From: Acanthochlamys bracteata
Taxonomy: Eukaryota; Streptophyta; Magnoliopsida; Pandanales; Velloziaceae
Direction of reading: 5' to 3'
NCBI GenBank assembly: GCA_019914995.1
Contig: CM034130.1
Coordinates: forward strand, 7,564,001-7,628,000
Length of the DNA: 64,000 bases
A program made the position numbers and the translations under genes. Every line of letters begins with the position of its first letter. The first letter of the stretch is position 1. Positions 37,310-49,900 of this stretch are shown piece by piece. The notes under the pieces were generated by a model, which saw only the letters and a list, made by a program, of their open reading frames with translations, was not told the DNA's origin and did no database searches.

Positions 37310-37877
37310 AGAGGTGGCAATTCAGATTCTTGGGTCGGTTCCGGATCGACCCATATAATAATCGGATCAAAATTGTTGAACCCTAATCCGATCTATTTAT
37401 TTATATAGATCAAAATTATCAACCCTAACCCAACCTATTTATAACATGATCAAACTCGGATCGACCCATTTACTAATTAAAATTATTAAAATAAAAATAA
37501 TAAATATTAATTTTTAATAATAATATATATAAATTATTAATTATGATATATTTAAAAAGAAAAATATTAATTTTGATAAATTTTATAAATTAAATAAAAA
37601 TTAGTTAAATTAAGATAAACTAAAAAATATATATATACAAATTAAATTTAAATTTTTTGCTATTATTTTTTAATTATTAAATAAAATATATTATATAAAT
37701 AGTTAAACGGATCAATCTCGGATCAATCCGAATCCAACTCGAATTCGTTTAAAATTTCGGATCATTTTCGGGTCGACCCGGAATCGACCCGAACTCAGCT
37801 AAGAGTTGACCCGAATTCGACTTTTTCGAATCGATTTTGGGTCGAATTTTTGGATCGGTCAAAATTTGCCACCCCTA
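37310..37877. mobile_element. Non-autonomous hAT-type MITE with 8-bp target duplication
   Basis: The 568-bp element starts AGAGGTGGCAA and ends TTGCCACCCCTA, which are inverted terminal repeats. It is flanked by an identical 8-bp duplication GCATATCT at 37,302-37,309 and 37,878-37,885. An 8-bp duplication and TAGGGGTGGCA-type ends are typical of hAT elements. Inside are many subterminal copies of GGATCGACCC / GGGTCGACCC and an AT-rich core. No transposase is encoded, so it must be moved in trans. Confidence 0.85.
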
Positions 37878-38354
37878 GCATATCTTAGCTGTGTAGTTAT
37901 GAGTAGTTAGCATTTGTACTAAAAATAAATATTTATATTAAATGGAATGGCAATATAATCTCCGGCAAATGTTTTCTATATGTTTGTTCTCAATTCAAGT
38001 TTCATTACATTGCAACGAAAACTTGCACAGTAACTGATATGAGTAATGTTAAGTATGAATCGCCTGTTGTTGAGGATAAACTCGAAAATCTTTGACTTGA
38101 AATGTGAAAATTTGTAAATATTAAATTAGTTTTAAATATTGTAAATGTGTAAGATCTATAAACTGAATCGCACAAGAATAATACACAATTACATATGGTC
38201 GTAATAAATGACAACTCATAAGAACAACCATTTGTATTCAACAGACAATCACTTGGTGCATTCAACACAAATATATCAATATTATAATTTCAAAACTAAA
38301 ATTTACAAAAAGATCACATAGACCGCACATAATGGTTGTAATAATCACACGGAC

Positions 38355-38590
38355 TTAAGAGACGTTTAGAAATGCTTACAAAATAAAACTTTTTTAAAAT
38401 AAATTTTTTTTTATAAAAATAAACTCTACTTTTTTATATAAAAAAATAAAAATATATAATAAAAAATTTTATTATGCAAAACTTTTTATATTTTTAAAAT
38501 TTTTAAATAATTATAAAATATGTATTTAAAAATATAAAATAAAAATTAAAAAATAGCGTTGAGAAAACGCTAAGCGAAACGGAGCCTTAA
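38355..38590. mobile_element. AT-rich foldback MITE, family A, with GC-rich ends
   Basis: The outer ends match as imperfect inverted repeats (TTAAGAGACGTTT at left, TTAAGGCTCCGTTT read inward from the right). The interior is A/T only. TTAA or TTA at both edges could be target duplication or part of the ends. Confidence 0.5.
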
Positions 38591-38661
38591 ACATATCAGA
38601 CATCATATGAGGAGGGGGCGTAGGCTTGAAACTTTTCCAGATCTCTTATATGGGTGGCACC

Positions 38662-38872
38662 AGTTGCCACTTAAAAAAGCTCTGTTAATGTCTTTGGTAA
38701 TGAATAAAGCATATAGATAGCGTCCAATATACTGCAGTTGACGATCACCGTAAAAATCCCTCTGCGCAGAAAGGATTTTTGTGGTGATCGTCAACTGTAG
38801 CATGTTGAATCTTATAGATGCTTCATCATTACCAATGGCTTTAACGGAGCTTCTTCAACCGACAACTTGCGC
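38662..38872. repeat. Long imperfect hairpin, arms of about 98 bp and a 13-nt loop
   Basis: The left arm (38,662-38,759) and right arm (38,773-38,872) are inverted copies. The innermost 28 bp pair almost perfectly (CAGTTGACGATCACC with GGTGATCGTCAACTG, then AAAAATCC with GGATTTTT). Outer parts (AGCTC, GTTAA, TTGGTAATGA, AGCAT, AGTTG) keep pairing with mismatches. Read outward, both arms encode a related peptide beginning DF(Y/C)GDRQL, so the structure looks like an inverted duplication of a gene fragment. Confidence 0.75.
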
Positions 38873-39353
38873 AAGAATACAAACACATTTCTGCCGGAGA
38901 TTGGCCGTGAGACAAAATGTGTCTTATAATGCCACCCATTATAGAAGACATTTACTTCTCATAAATATAATACCATAAAGACTATTCTGACACTCAAATT
39001 GATAAGGATGCCCTTCTATATTTAGGATGCTCTAATTATGATATTTACCATAATTGTAAGAGATTCTATTTGAGAAAGGTTTACCTTAATTGTAGAAAAT
39101 TTGATCTAACTGTGTATGTAGACATATTACATCCTAATAGAGATTTGATCTAACTTTAATTGTAGGAGATTTGATCGGACGAATGCGAACTCATGATAAT
39201 AAGCACTAGTAATCAACACAAATTGCTGGATACATTTATCAAAGCTCAACAATGAAAATTAAATTGGCTAGGGGATAATATCAGCAATTTACCTGAAGGT
39301 AGGTGAGCAGCAAGATTGGCGCAGAAGGTTGCAAGATCCAGCATATGAGAAAC

Positions 39354-41347
39354 CTAATACACTTCCTGCTCATGTACATATTCACTACAGTCAAAAGTAA
39401 CGACCAATCAAAGATAGTGACATAGTCAACGAACATTAGCTAATGAATTACCAAGTACAAACATTCGGGGAAACTCTCCAGGACCTTTAGATAAGTCGCA
39501 GCAAATACTGCAGCACTGATAAGTGCAGAAACTTGTATTGGGACCCCTGTGAGAAAGATTAATTGTAAGGAACAAGTAATTCAAATTAACACCGACTTCA
39601 AACTCACAGCAATCAGGGTGGAACTAATATTACCACTTGGTCAAAGACACCATTAAAAAGCCTCCGAATACATCTTCCATCAAGAACCAGAGTCAAAACA
39701 TCAGTTATCCCTACCAATGACAGGGTCCTGTACAGGAAAGAAAAAGATAGATTACATTTGAAAAGGGGACTGTTCTTTAAATCAAAGTGAATTTGAATTA
39801 TGTTGAGTATATACCTGATACTTGAAGGGCCTATCAATGGCAGTAGCCGTACAAGAGCATCCGTCTGAATCATAGACTCTTGATAGAGGCACACTATACA
39901 CCCTACTGACCCTAGGGTACATGTTTGTATTTGACATAACGAAAAATTAAAGAACACCAATCAAACCTCTCTCTGGGGACTTTCACTGTTCAAATTGTTC
40001 ATAACAACTCCAGATTAAGGCTATAGTAGCGAGCGCTCCTGCCATACTAATTGCTGCGCAGAGAATCCACCCGTTCTTCAGCTTAAGTAGTTCCTTTAGA
40101 TCTGGTAACGAATATTATGTATCTTGTCATGATTCTCGTAAATAGCCTGTTTATACTAATAAAGAAGCAGTGAATATTTTACTCTTGTTAAAGTTAACAA
40201 GGATGAACTGTGGACCTCCAAATACCCTTTATTAAACCTCATCATAGCAAAAATTATCATCTGGAAATGTCCAGAAGGAGTTGGTTATACCATATAGCAC
40301 CCCTAGTACAGATAACACTGCTATGCTGAAAAAATAAAATGAGATCCTCAATTGTCAAAATGGATTCTACCTTACCAAACTGAAGCCTTCAGCTTGCAGT
40401 AAACTTTAGACTAAAGAAAACTATTACAACTATGGCCAACAGAAACTATATTGTACGATTGGTCCAGAAATAGTAACTCCGCCTTCTGACTAAACTCAAT
40501 TCTCCAGTTTGCAACCCCAGATACAGAAAAGCTGCATGCATTTTATTAAAACTGATACAGGTGAAAGTTGCATTCCTTTTAACATAATTCGTGATGCTCC
40601 TTTCCATTTAAAATTTCCTTCAAACAAAGAAAACAAATGCAACTGTGTAAATACCTCACACGGCATCCAACCATTGTCAGCACAACAGTTTGCCACTTCC
40701 ATGGACATTCCATCTCCAAAGGATAGGCCAACCTTCTTCCAAGCTCTCCTGCTGCAAGATTATGAATGTTGTTACTTCAAAGCTCAAACACTTTTACATA
40801 CACATTTTCGAGACTTTACAGATCTTATTACCAACTGCATAGAAAGTCAACTTGTCTCTCGACCAAGATCATAACAAGAAACACTTGTTGAGGCAATTTG
40901 ACTCAAGTAGCTCAATCTTAAACAGAACCGAGCTCCAATCTTTTTCCATTTCAAGAGATTGGACGAACTCAATCAATGACAGAAAAAAGCTACAATAAAT
41001 TTATAAATAAAAAAAAAGAGAAACCAGACCTTTTCGGTTGAGCTGGTGTCAAGCTGGTTGTCTTTGGTCTTGAAGAAACAAGTGAATGTGGAACATCTCT
41101 TGCTCTTGATATAGATGAATAGAGCTCCATTGGCATCGTGCAAAACTGGTAAGAATTTCTTCTGAAGAAGCATGTTTCCTCCAGCTGTAGCTCTGCTACT
41201 TCTGCTACAGATCAAACTATAGCCGTAGCTTGTCGAAGACACAATCTTTTCTCTGTTTGCTAGCAGCACTGGGCCTTGATATGGTTTACAGACAGAGAAT
41301 TTGGAAAAGATTGGTGGTACCTCTGTAAAATTTTCAGCTTCTTGAAT
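39354..41347 (-). CDS. Predicted plastid multi-pass membrane protein (model unresolved)
   Basis: Seven exon blocks are supported by splice sites and protein-like frames: 41030-41347, 40655-40748 (or -40751), about 40255-40325, 40009-40101, 39815-39911, 39651-39727 and 39452-39546. A last exon (39354-39365) would end LYLEVY. The N-terminal block is Ser/Lys-rich and transit-peptide-like (CSRSSRATAGGN). Later blocks give four hydrophobic segments: VLSVLGVLYGITNSFW, GWILCAAISMAGALATIALI, SLVGITDVLTLVL and IQVSALISAAVFAATYLKVL. I recognise no named family. Two junctions do not work with canonical donors in the expected phase: after SSTEK at 41,030, and after WTFPD near 40,258. No ATG precedes the first block in frame, so an upstream exon is needed; an ATG at 41,487 with donor ATGAAA|GTGTAT is one option. 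It is either a real gene with undetected exons or a gene beginning to decay. Confidence 0.5.
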
Positions 41348-41563
41348 CTGAAATAAGACGATGGAATGAACAGGAAGATGAATAGAAATGGTGAAGTTTG
41401 ATTTTTGATTGGGTTCAGGAGTTGAAGTTCAGACATTTCGGTCCATGTTATGTTCAGGTTAATGTAGCAAAACATATACACTTTCATTCTTGCAAGCAAA
41501 AGTTGGAAATTGTACATATAAATAGATCAACAAGATTTTGGAATACAGAACTGGTAATGTTAT

Positions 41564-41707
41564 GATTGTACATGGTATGCAGAACTTGAAACACCTGCTG
41601 TATGTAGTTTTGTGAGCCTGTTGAACAATAGGTTAGACTGTAAATGGTATACAGAACTTCAAACCTGTTGTATGTAGTTTTGATGTCCTTTTGAACAACA
41701 GGTGAGA
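41564..41707. repeat. 72-bp tandem duplication
   Basis: Copies at 41,564-41,635 and 41,636-41,707 share GA(T/C)TGTA(C/A)ATGGTAT, CAGAACTT, TGTATGTAGTTTTG and TTGAACAA(T/C)AGGT. It lies just upstream of the predicted membrane-protein gene. Confidence 0.8.
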
Positions 41708-42548
41708 TGTCTGACTAGTTACTGCAGCTGCATCCTGGTAATAGAAAGTAGATTCAGATGCAATATAAGCAGATTAGAAGAAGTTATAGATATGGAACCA
41801 AAAAAATGTTCCGAAGGAGTGGATATCTTGGTTAAGTTGTAACAAATTACAAAATTATTTCTGGATGATGTCTGTGGAGCCGTAAAGGTAATATGCATCT
41901 CATATACAGTAGGAATAGCTGTTAAACAGACGAATTTTAGATATATTGAATGTTGTCTTGTCGTAATAAAAAAATACAACAGTAATATTCTGACTTACTA
42001 AAAAGCGTTGGAATCATCTCTATCATCATCATGATGGTAAGAGGCATGCATTGGTACCAAAAAGAGGCATCAATGGAAAGAGTTGAAGACATGAAGTCCT
42101 ACAATACTATCAGAAAACTCGTTAAGGGGCACAAAGCAGTCAAGGGGTGTGAGGAATTTCAAAGAATATTTTGTTACCAAACCAATTGTGTTCTCTATGG
42201 AAGTAGATATTTTAGCATAGATATGACTAGTGACTTACATTTGTTTCACTGAGGCATCAAAAAGGCAGTGTGAGTATTTTTTATAGTTGAACAGGCACCA
42301 TGTTCAGCTTCCTGTAAAATATATCAAGTTGTAACTAAAATATGCTAGCAGAGGTTCAAACAAACCCAACAGGTGGCTGCAATATTAGAATTACAAAACA
42401 GGATGTATTTATTGAAACCTTGTTATAAGCTGCATCTACCAAACCTCCATCCGCCTGTTTTCCAACCAAATAGTATCCTAGCACTCTCAGAATCAGGGCC
42501 TTTCATCAAGCCAGTAAGAAGGATCCTCTCCTGTGACTGATCACCATA
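41708..42548. other. Non-coding interval, includes the PPR 3' UTR
   Basis: No convincing coding frame on either strand. The part next to 42,549 is the presumed 3' UTR of the PPR gene. Confidence 0.4.
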
Positions 42549-44846
42549 CTATCCATACATTGATCTCAAAAACCTTAGTTGACGTCGTTTCTTAAGGTGT
42601 TTCTTGTCTCTAATTCCATCATACAGAAGTTCATAGGCAGGATAAGTTATGTACCCTTTTCTCAGCAATTCCTCTACAAGGATCTTTGGCGCTGCTATAT
42701 CTTTCTTATCAACATCGCGTATGGTATGCACAACATCAGGAACCACACCTTCAGCCACCATAAGTTCAATTATCCTGACAGCTTTTTCAACCTTATGTTT
42801 TGCAGACAGGGAGTTCAATACACGTCCAAATGTAGCCATTGATGGAATGAATCCCTTGTCAATCATATTTAACAGATATTCATAACCACGATCAATATTT
42901 CCAGACCTGCAAAAGCCATTGATCAAGACACGGAATGTAAATGCATCTGGAGCACAACCCTTCTCGATCATCTCAAAAAAAAGCTTCTCTGCCGTAGGCA
43001 TGTCTAGCATCTTAGAGTATGCATTTATCATTATGTTGTGTGTGTCAAGTGTAGCTGGCAATTTTTCTTGCTCCATTCTCCTAAAGATTTTGAAGGCTTC
43101 CTCTAAATCACAGTTAATGCAGTATCCGCTGATCAATGTGCTGAAGCTAATAATATCTGGTGTCAATCCTTCATTCATCATTCTCTGAAGCAAATTGGAA
43201 GCCTCCTTTATTCTGTGAGCCTTGCAAAGGCTCTCTATCAGTATATTGTAGGTGATAACATTGGGAGAACACCCTTTGGACACCATTTCTTGAAAGGTCT
43301 CCATCACATCATTGGTGTTACCAGCCTTGCATAGACCATTCAACACAGAATTGTATGTAACTGCATCAGGCATGACACCGTGTTTCCACATTCTATCAAC
43401 AACTTCTAGAGCATCATCCAGCTTCAGTTGCTTACAATACCCATCTATCAAAGTATTGAAGGTAAAATCATCAGGAACAAACCCTTTAGCTATGGCATCA
43501 TTCATGAGGTTGTTAGCAACTGATACTTTGCCCATCTTGCACAACCCATTTATGATAATGTTATATGTCCAACTATCAGGGCTGCATCTGCTGTCTTCCA
43601 TTTCATTCATCAGATCCAAAGCATGCAAAACCAAACCTTGGGAAGAGAGGCCCTTAATTAGAGCATTGTAGAGAATGGTATCGACCTTTAACCCACTATT
43701 GACAGCCTCATTGAAAACCTCTACTGCTCGATCAATATCACCTTCTTCACATAGTCCATTGATGAGGGAACCATATGTTACTCTATCAGGTATAAAGCCC
43801 TTAAAAATAGCATCCTTCAGAAAATCACAAGCTCTCTGGACTAGACCTTTCTTGCAGTATCCATTTACAACAGTATTGTACGTGAAATCATCAGGCATGC
43901 AACCTGAATTCGTCATTCTGTGCAGGTAACCCTCCGCTTCAGTAAGCTGAGATTCTTTGCACAAGCCAGCAATAAGTGTATTATATGTGATAACATCAGG
44001 ATTCAAGCCGCTACCCATATTTTCTAACAAGTAAACAGCTTCTTTCAGCCTCCTTTCTTTGCATAAACCTTGGATGAGTATATTGTACGTAAACACATTA
44101 AAACACAACCCCCTTTTGCAAACCTTGGGAAGAAGCTTGCTGCTTTCAATTACACATCCTTTCTTACAAAGTGTATGTAGAACCTTATTAAACGTAACTA
44201 TGTCAGGACACAGGTCCTCACCTAGCATCTCATTGAACAGATTGTACGCTTCATTCCCACAACATTCTTCATAGAGACCACAAACAACTGTACAATATAT
44301 AACTGCATTGATATCATAACCTCTCTCTGGCATGCTCCTAAGAAGCCTCAGCGCAGCATGAGGCCTTCTGGCTCTGCAGAAGGACTTGATCCTGATAGTG
44401 AATGTATAGATGTCATGATGAATTCCTTTTGCAACCATTCTCAGATATACTTTATGGGCTTGATTGAAGTATCCATATTCAACCAAAATGCTCATGATAG
44501 TATTATATGATGCAGCAGACGGATCACATCTATAAAATTCCATTTGCTCAAACATGCCTACTGCCTCTTGGATCCTTCCTTTTTTCCCATAATTTCTCAT
44601 AGCACCAATATAAACTCCTTCAGGCAAGGAGCTTTCAACATTCATTCTCATTTCCAAAAGAACATTTTCCATGGCTTCAAATTCCCCGTGTTGCCCAAGC
44701 TTCTCAACCATACACTTATAGGTAAGAAAGTTGTGCTTGAAGCCATCTTCTTTTGAAGCTGAATTGAACATCTCAAGAGCCCTGATGGGATCTTTCTGGT
44801 ATCTGATGACAGCAGCTACATGTCTCGGAAGCAAACTGGGCTTCAT
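42549..44846 (-). CDS. P-type pentatricopeptide repeat protein, At1g74580 orthologue
   Basis: An intronless gene of 765 residues, beginning at the ATG at 44,846 (MKPSLLPRHVAAVIRYQKDP); upstream in frame there is no better start. Almost the whole protein is a chain of about 19 PPR motifs of 35 residues with the signature VTYNTLI..LCK. No PLS linkers and no E or DYW domains are present, so it is of the P class. These proteins bind organellar RNA one base per repeat and act in stability, splicing or translation. The beginning, repeat order and C-terminal block (DVDKKDIAAPKILVEELL, YELLYDGIRDKK) follow Arabidopsis At1g74580. A short hydrophobic or basic presequence is not obvious, so targeting is uncertain. 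Confidence 0.92.
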   Translation of the reverse strand: MKPSLLPRHVAAVIRYQKDPIRALEMFNSASKEDGFKHNFLTYKCMVEKLGQHGEFEAMENVLLEMRMNVESSLPEGVYIGAMRNYGKKGRIQEAVGMFEQMEFYRCDPSAASYNTIMSILVEYGYFNQAHKVYLRMVAKGIHHDIYTFTIRIKSFCRARRPHAALRLLRSMPERGYDINAVIYCTVVCGLYEECCGNEAYNLFNEMLGEDLCPDIVTFNKVLHTLCKKGCVIESSKLLPKVCKRGLCFNVFTYNILIQGLCKERRLKEAVYLLENMGSGLNPDVITYNTLIAGLCKESQLTEAEGYLHRMTNSGCMPDDFTYNTVVNGYCKKGLVQRACDFLKDAIFKGFIPDRVTYGSLINGLCEEGDIDRAVEVFNEAVNSGLKVDTILYNALIKGLSSQGLVLHALDLMNEMEDSRCSPDSWTYNIIINGLCKMGKVSVANNLMNDAIAKGFVPDDFTFNTLIDGYCKQLKLDDALEVVDRMWKHGVMPDAVTYNSVLNGLCKAGNTNDVMETFQEMVSKGCSPNVITYNILIESLCKAHRIKEASNLLQRMMNEGLTPDIISFSTLISGYCINCDLEEAFKIFRRMEQEKLPATLDTHNIMINAYSKMLDMPTAEKLFFEMIEKGCAPDAFTFRVLINGFCRSGNIDRGYEYLLNMIDKGFIPSMATFGRVLNSLSAKHKVEKAVRIIELMVAEGVVPDVVHTIRDVDKKDIAAPKILVEELLRKGYITYPAYELLYDGIRDKKHLKKRRQLRFLRSMYG

Positions 44847-45700
44847 TCCAACCAAAAGTATAGCAATCTACAATCCCCATTACAAATCAAGACAATCAAT
44901 CATGATTGGTTCCAAAAACAACTGTAATAGCTTATCACTTACTGTCTTCTCCATTCTAACTATGGAGTATGTAATACACTTTGCATATAACATGAAATTC
45001 ACAGTCAACAAGTCCACAACAATTTCACATCAAATACAACACAACAATATCAACAAGTATTCTCTTGGCAACATCTGCATCAACACAGTTCTCTGGGCAG
45101 AGAACTGGATTACAGATCGCAACGAGCCTGAAGCCCGATTCAAGCTGGCTGGCTCGACCCAGAAAGCCGGCCCATTGACAACCCAAACGGACCGAACCAG
45201 CTGATCGCAGCCGAGGTAGGGAGCTCGTTTTCTCGCTGCCTAGGAAGATCTTAGCGAACGGAGCAACTGGAGGCAGCTGGAACAATCGGAGAGCGATTGG
45301 GAATCGGCTTGCTGTCAGAGATTGCAGCGGCAGAGCAATTGCGGAGGAGATCGCGGACGCCGCTGGCCAGAGATGCAGTGGTAGCGGTGCGACCGAGTCT
45401 CACGGGCGCAGCGAACAATTGCAGAGCTGATAGCTTGAGAAGGCAGCGAGGATTCCGGCGACGGTTACAGAGACGGCCGAGTCACGCGGGAGAAGAACTA
45501 TGGCGGCAAAAGATGAGTGCGTCGTACAAGCGTCACTGGGTAGACACGAAGATCGGCTAGGCGGGTTGGACTCGGGCGAAACCGCTCGAACGCGCGTGAC
45601 GCCGCGGCGAGGAATGCGCGATGCAGAGAGAGAGAGAGAGATTCGCTCGGAGCCTCGGAGAGAAAGGAAGACGAACTGAACCGCGCGGTGTAGTTGGGGC
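44847..45700. other. Upstream region of the PPR gene with a GC-rich stretch
   Basis: 45,200-45,690 is GC-rich with many GCGGAG, GATCG and CGAG words and ends in a (GA)n run at 45,629-45,642. Long frames here are composition artefacts. It is the likely promoter and leader of the PPR gene. Confidence 0.4.
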
Positions 45701-46948
45701 AGTCGAGATTACCCCAAAATATTTTTCTTTATAAGTGAACTTATTAATGCTTAATACTTTTTAAAAATTTCTTTTTAAAATTTTTAGAACATACATAAAA
45801 TATTTTTTAAAATATTAATAATAATAATATATAAATATTTATAACTTACAATTTTATATTTGTCGAATATAACATTCAATCCATCTTCACTGATAAACTT
45901 GCACTGTTTCTACACCGTTGCTGAAGCATTTAGAAAAAAAAATTTTGATCTTTCCAAAAAGGTCAATCTTTTATAGAAGAGTGATGCTTTTAACCGAAAT
46001 TATGTTATAACTTTTTTTTCAATTCTCAAAATAAAGGATTCCGTTTATAAAATTCCTAAATTGTGTTACAAGAGTGACCAATAATTTCAAAATAAACATA
46101 TAACATAATTTTACTTCTGTCCACCTAGCTTGTATAATGAAATCATGCACGCTGTAAAAATATCTTTCGGAATTATAATTTCATAACTTTATTTTGTATC
46201 AGAATAACATTTTACGTGAAGTTTAGTTATATTGATTGATTGTTCACACTATAGTATACTATAATAAATCAGGTAATCATTTTTCCACAACCTCACCAAT
46301 ATTAGAATCATGGTGAATCACAGCATCTTAATATAAAAATTCACATAAAACCACAAATGTTATTTTTTATTTCGTCACAGCTCTGCAATAATGATTTAAC
46401 TTTAAAACTTGAGTTTAAGCCATCTTTAACTAAGCTAAATTATATCGGTAACCATGGTTAAAATAAAAAAAACCATCAAAAAGTACTACTCATAATTTAC
46501 CAAGCATCATCATAGAGATGCCCTCCAAATCATGACATATGTGATGTAAAGTTCCATCATCTCCTGATATAAATATTTCTTCCCTCTTAAACATAATGAA
46601 ACATCTCATAAAGAAAATAAGTTAGCTATGATGCTAAAGATTTGTTTTTTTGTCAAATCGAAAGTGATTTCTTAAAAAATTTATTATTAGAAAATAAGTT
46701 TATAGAATTAAAATTGTGATAAAAAGAGATTTTTTATTTTATTCGTCCGAAAAAAGTGAGTTACGAGTAAAATAAAACACGTCATAAATATTGTATAATG
46801 GATCATATATAAAAAAATAAATAGAAAAGAATTCTAAATCTTAGGTAAAATAAATTTAGCAAATTCATTATTATTATTTATCACTAATTAATAAAACACC
46901 TTCTCCACCAACCAATATATAGGACCAAGTTTTACAAACGTACGCTAG
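45701..46948. other. Non-coding AT-rich interval
   Basis: No gene was recognised. It contains the BAM3-like 3' UTR next to 46,949. Confidence 0.4.
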
Positions 46949-49900
46949 CTATATAACATACGAAACACTTCTTAAGTAAAAACAGTTACCACTATCCTTA
47001 TAATCACTGTATTCGTCTGTGATCTTCTTCTGTTTAGACGAAGAAGAAGAAGAAGAAGGAGATGGTTGATCTGAAACATGGCGTCGAAACTCTGATAACA
47101 TCTGAACAACTTCTCTCATCGTCGGTCTTTCAACACTGTTCTCTTGGACACAAAGCATTGCCACGAAGAACAGGTGCATTGCCTCTTCAAGCGGGAGTGT
47201 GCTTAGCCTTGAGTCCACTATTCTAAGGACGTTTTCTTTTTTACCTTCAGTTGATGTCTTTGTCCATTGAACTATATCCACACCGTCTCCGAACTCACCT
47301 ACCGGTTTTCTTCCGGTGATCAGTTCTAGTAGCACTACTCCGTAGCTGTATACATCGCTCTTCTCATCTACCTTCAGCGTGTACGCGTACTCTATATATA
47401 GATTATACCAAAGTTTAAAACAAAATAATGTAAACAATGTGTTGTTAATATTTGAAAATCCCAAAAGGAAAAAGAAGTAAAGGCCTTGATATATGTAGCT
47501 AGCTCATGTTTTGTTGTTCATCTTTTTTGACTAAATACGAGCAATCCCGATGCAAAACAAAGTAGATGTACATAGATAGATGGGAAGACTTAAAGAATTG
47601 GAGAATCAAAGAAATATCAATTGTTTGCGTTGCTTCTTATGTTAATGGTTTTGCTTTACTTGTTTCCAAGAAAGAAACCATCTTTCACTCGAACCAAGAA
47701 AGACCGAGTTCAACTGAACTAAACCGGATGTAAAAAAATTTGAGTAGCCATTGACGGATATGTGGGACCCATTATATTTACATTGGACTCGGAACTCTAT
47801 AAGCTTTGTCGTTACTGTTTAATAATTTTTAGAACTCACAATTGAAAAATAATTTAATTATGTTTTGGCATGCATGTTCTTGATGAGATTTGACTTTTTT
47901 TTTAAATTTTCTTGTCCTAGGACATCAATCAAAGTACTATCAATCAAAAAACCCAAAACAAAATAAAAAATCACAAAAATAGAATACAAGAACGAAAATT
48001 TTCTTATAACAAAAAAAAGAAAAGAAATTTTTGTTAATTACCTGGAGCAATGTAACCATAAGAACCAGCAATGGCGGACATGTACTCAGACGCAGCAGGA
48101 CCGCTGCCGGCACCGCCGTAGAGAAACTTGGCGAGACCAAAATCTGCCACGTGTGCTTCGAAATCGTAGTCAAGTAGTATGTTGTTCGACTTCACGTCTC
48201 TATGAACGATCTTTGGACAACAATCATGGTGAAGATAACATAAACCTCTTGCCGCTTCCACTGCTATCCTGTACCGTCGATCCCAGCTCAAAAACTTGCC
48301 TCCCTTGCCATGAAGAACTTCACCGAGACTCCCATTGCCCATAAACTCGTACACGAGAATGTTCGTTTCTGCGTTGGAGCAGAACGCGAGAAGACGTACT
48401 ATGTTTCTGTGACGAATGTTTCCTAGTGTTTTTACTTCGGCCGCGAAGCCTCCATCGTGATCGCGGCTTAGTTGGAGTCGTTTAGCGGCAATCTCTTGGC
48501 CGGAAGGTGTTGTTCCTCTATAAACAACTCCAGCTCCGCCGCGCCCGATCACGTTGCACTCTTTCATGCACTCGAGTACGTCAGTTGCAGTGAACTCGAC
48601 CTTCTGGAAGGCGGTTAATCTCCACTTCCCTGGCTGATTATGAAACATTTGCGAACGAGTTCTGATTGCTGCAGCGACGGCGAAGACCAGTGAGCACACT
48701 AGTAGAGCTAGTGCGAAGATAAGTTTGAAATCTCGCGGAGCTCCACCGTGTGCATGTGCTGTAATAATAGAGGCATTGTAGTAACTGCATGGATTGTTCA
48801 CCGCTGCGCCGCAGAGCAGAGGGTTTCCGGCGAAAGCGGAGGCGTTTAAGTACGAAAGCTGACCAGAGTCCGGCAGTTTGCCTGAGAGGTCGTTGAATGA
48901 GAAGTCGGCTGATGTTATGCTTTTCATTCCGGCCATAGAATTGGGAATTGAATCGTTGAGACGGTTTCTTGATAGATTGAGGTAGTTCAGTATTGTGATT
49001 CCGGCGATCTTCTGCGGTATTGGACCAGAAAGCTGGTTGTTGCTGAGATCAAGGTAAGTAAGCTGAGTGCAGTTTCCTATCTCCTCCGGGATGAAGCCGC
49101 TGAGATTGTTACCGCTGACGTCGAGCTTTGAGAGATGCTGGAGCTTGCCTATGTTTGCTGGAACACCGCCGGAGATCTTGTTATTGCTGAGCAACAAAGC
49201 TTGAAGTGAAGAGAAATCAGAAATGGAGTCCGGCAACTGTCCAGAGAGCATGTTGTTCGACATGTTCAATTGGCTCAACGAGCTCTTGCTGGAGTTGTTC
49301 TCCGGAAACGTTCCGGTGATGTAGTTGTTCTGAAGCTCGACAAGATTGATATTCGGCAAGTAGAGAAAGTCCGTAGGAATGCTTCCATTGAGATAGTTTT
49401 CGCCCAATCTCACTCTCACCAAGCTCGAACACTTGCCCAAGCTCTCCGGAACAGAGCCGAACAAGAAGTTCTTGAAAAGAATCAACATTTTTAACTGGCT
49501 TTTGAAACAAAGCTTGTCAGGAATGTTGCCGGTGAGCTTGTTCGACGACAAGTCAAGAATCTTGATACTTCCGCTGCTACCGAGCTTCTCAGGGATTTTA
49601 CCGGTGAAGTTATTGGTAAACAACTCAAGCGTCTCCATTTCCGGCAGCTCTGCAACGAACGCTGGAATCGAACCGTGAAGCCGGTTCATGAACAAATTGA
49701 ACAATCTCAGCTTCTTCAATCCGTCGAGCTCCACCGGTATTTCTCCGGTGAGAGCGTTGTTGGAGAGATCGAGAGAAACCAAATTCGTCAAGTTTCCCAA
49801 AGCCGGCGGTATCTGACCGGACAACAGATTCGTGTGAAGAAACAGAGTGTCCAGAGAAGCTAAACTCCCAAGACTCTCTGGTATCACGCCGCCCAGACCA

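Noticed and set aside
45025..45560. Open frames in the GC-rich region before the PPR gene
   Set aside because: They reflect GC content only. The translations are Arg-rich and unlike known proteins.
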